From an uncultured Clostridia bacterium (lineage in GTDB: Bacteria > Bacillota > Clostridia > Christensenellales > Borkfalkiaceae), in the NCBI GenBank assembly GCA_947630775.1, contig CANRIY010000031.1, forward strand, positions 1 to 14,357: a stretch of DNA of 14,357 bases, read 5' to 3'. The first letter of the stretch is position 1. The number at the start of each line of letters is the position of its first letter. A model generated the notes under the pieces. The model worked only from the letters and a program-made list of their open reading frames with translations, did not search any database and was not told the origin of the DNA. Positions 13,422 through 14,357 of the stretch are shown one piece after another. The position numbers and the translations under genes were made by a program.

Positions 13422-13913
13422 TCATTTTTTTCTGCCGAGTTCGTTCAGGGCGAGATTCAAAAAGTATTCCGCAGTGGAATTTTTACGGATGATGGCGCGC
13501 GCTTCTTCGGGCGTGCACCAAGCGGCGGTATCGATCTCCTCATTCGGCTTGACGTCGCCCTCTTCCGCCGTCACCAAAAAGCCGAGCATCAAGATGTCCT
13601 TCGCCTCATGGTAGCGCGAAGAAAGATACCGCCATTTGACGGCGGCGAGCTGGGTTTCCTCTTTCAGCTCGCGCGGAATGGATCTTTCCGCACTTTCACC
13701 CTTCTTCACGTACCCCGCGATCAGTTTGTAGTCGTCGTCGCCCACATGTTTGGCAAGCAGAACTTTGTCCTCACGGCGGTTCGTCACCACCATGGAGACC
13801 GCTACGGGGAAGAAGGGAAATTTGAATTTGCCGCACTTTCCGCAATAGGGGACCAATCCCTCGTTTTCGAGAAAGCGCAGGGCGAGTTTTTCGCCGCAAT
13901 CTCTGCAAAACAT
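13422..13913 (-). CDS. Zinc-ribbon Nudix hydrolase
   Basis: Nudix enzymes cleave nucleoside diphosphates linked to another group. The 163-residue protein begins with a zinc ribbon (C3xxC6 and C24xxC27), then the Nudix box at 67-89: G67, E73, R81-E-L-x-E-E-T. The glycine usual near the end of the box is replaced by threonine (EETQ). The SQPWPFPxS signature of NADH pyrophosphatase NudC is absent, so the NudC-like layout does not prove that substrate. GGGAGG lies 8 nt before the ATG (13922-13927). It has its own promoter, divergent from purA, and shares a terminator with yebC. The substrate is unknown. Confidence 0.9.
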   Translation of the reverse strand: MFCRDCGEKLALRFLENEGLVPYCGKCGKFKFPFFPVAVSMVVTNRREDKVLLAKHVGDDDYKLIAGYVKKGESAERSIPRELKEETQLAAVKWRYLSSRYHEAKDILMLGFLVTAEEGDVKPNEEIDTAAWCTPEEARAIIRKNSTAEYFLNLALNELGRKK

Positions 13914-13939
13914 ATCATTACCTCCCTCGTATTTCGTTC

Positions 13940-13968
13940 ATTGTACGACTTAAAATTGAAAATGTCAA
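13940..13968 (-). promoter_or_regulatory. Sigma-A promoter of the Nudix gene
   Basis: On the minus strand, TTGACA (13963-13968), 17-bp spacer and TACAAT (13940-13945). Directly upstream of the -35 box lies a very AT-rich run (13969-14012) with A and T tracts, placed like an UP element. Confidence 0.9.
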
Positions 13969-14087
13969 TATCTTTTTGTAAAATTTATAAAATTTTTTTT
14001 GTAAATTTTGAGGGAATCTCCGCATATATTTATATGTTGGCATGCACTTATACGAAAAGTTTCACCGCGGAAAATGCATGCGGACGC

Positions 14088-14117
14088 TTGACAATCGGAA
14101 GCATATATTGTTATAAT
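14088..14117 (+). promoter_or_regulatory. Sigma-A promoter of purA
   Basis: TTGACA (14088-14093), 18-bp spacer, TATAAT (14112-14117) with an upstream TG (extended -10). The start point would be near 14124, inside the palindrome CCGTACGG (14121-14128). The 40-nt leader holds a 5-bp inverted repeat GTCAA/TTGAC (14128-14132 and 14143-14147). No PurR-type box was recognised. Confidence 0.9.
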
Positions 14118-14165
14118 AAACCGTACGGTCAAATGATATAACTTGACGGAAAGCGAGGAGAAGGG

Positions 14166-14357
14166 ATGCTGACTTCCATCTGCGGGATCAACTGGGGAGA
14201 CGAGGGCAAAGGCCGCATGGTCGATCTTCTGTCTGCCGATTACGATATCGTCTGCCGCTATCAGGGCGGCAACAATGCGGGGCACACCGTCATCAACGAA
14301 AAGGGAAAGTTTATCCTGAACCTGCTTCCCTCGGGCATTCTCCGCGGAAACGTCGTC
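14166..14357 (+). CDS. purA: Adenylosuccinate synthetase, 5' part (cut by window end)
   Basis: Only the first 64 codons are present. PurA joins IMP and aspartate using GTP, the first step from IMP to AMP. The N-terminus MLTSICGINWGDEGKGRMVD carries the GDEGKG phosphate-binding loop (11-16), followed by the conserved YQGGNNAGHT and LLPSGIL motifs. The family usually has WGDEGKGKIVD here, so R-M is a mild variant. AGGAG (14156-14160) lies 5 nt upstream of the ATG. It has its own strong promoter, divergent from the Nudix gene. Confidence 0.97.
   Translation, partial: MLTSICGINWGDEGKGRMVDLLSADYDIVCRYQGGNNAGHTVINEKGKFILNLLPSGILRGNVV

Overview
The window looks like chromosomal core sequence from a moderately GC-rich (roughly 55-60 % by eye) Firmicute of the class Clostridia. 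The evidence is the low-GC-Gram-positive style of control (a T-box leader on thrS, an infC-rpmI-rplT operon behind a leader attenuator), strong AGGAGG ribosome binding sites, sigma-A promoters with 17-18 bp spacers, a ytxC-like gene directly upstream of thrS as in Bacillus, and a type III pantothenate kinase. The species cannot be named from the sequence.

Layout. 1-120: three 39-bp tandem palindromic repeats. 200-406 (-): a 68-residue Cys-rich membrane protein with its own terminator. 515-3423 (+): an operon with a promoter and a structured leader, encoding an ECF S component (probably PanT), pantothenate kinase CoaX and homoserine dehydrogenase, with overlapping stops and starts and a terminator after hom. 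3426-4292 (+): an ATP-grasp ligase that starts 2 nt after that terminator. 4430-6859 (-): leuS with its own promoter and terminator. 7033-7725 (+): a ytxC-like gene. 7722-9977 (+): promoter, threonine T-box and thrS, followed by an overlapping gene of unknown function. 10527-11849 (+): promoter, attenuator leader, infC, rpmI, rplT. 11886-13373 (+): a SpoU-type RNA methyltransferase and yebC. 13422-13913 (-): a zinc-ribbon Nudix hydrolase, divergent from purA, which runs off the right edge at 14166-14357.

How the genes fit together. Most of the window serves translation: two aminoacyl-tRNA synthetases, IF3, L35, L20, an RNA methyltransferase and YebC. The left operon pairs uptake of pantothenate with its phosphorylation to CoA precursors and adds the aspartate-family step that makes homoserine, the precursor of threonine and methionine. 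PurA starts AMP synthesis from IMP.

No mobile element, CRISPR array, tRNA or rRNA was seen. The signals least explained by known families are: a 20-nt palindromic motif present twice (19/20 identical), once between two convergent genes and once against the thrS ribosome binding site; the structured leader of the pantothenate operon; the Cys-rich small protein with a possible mother-cell promoter; two genes whose start codons directly abut terminators; and the 159-residue gene behind thrS.
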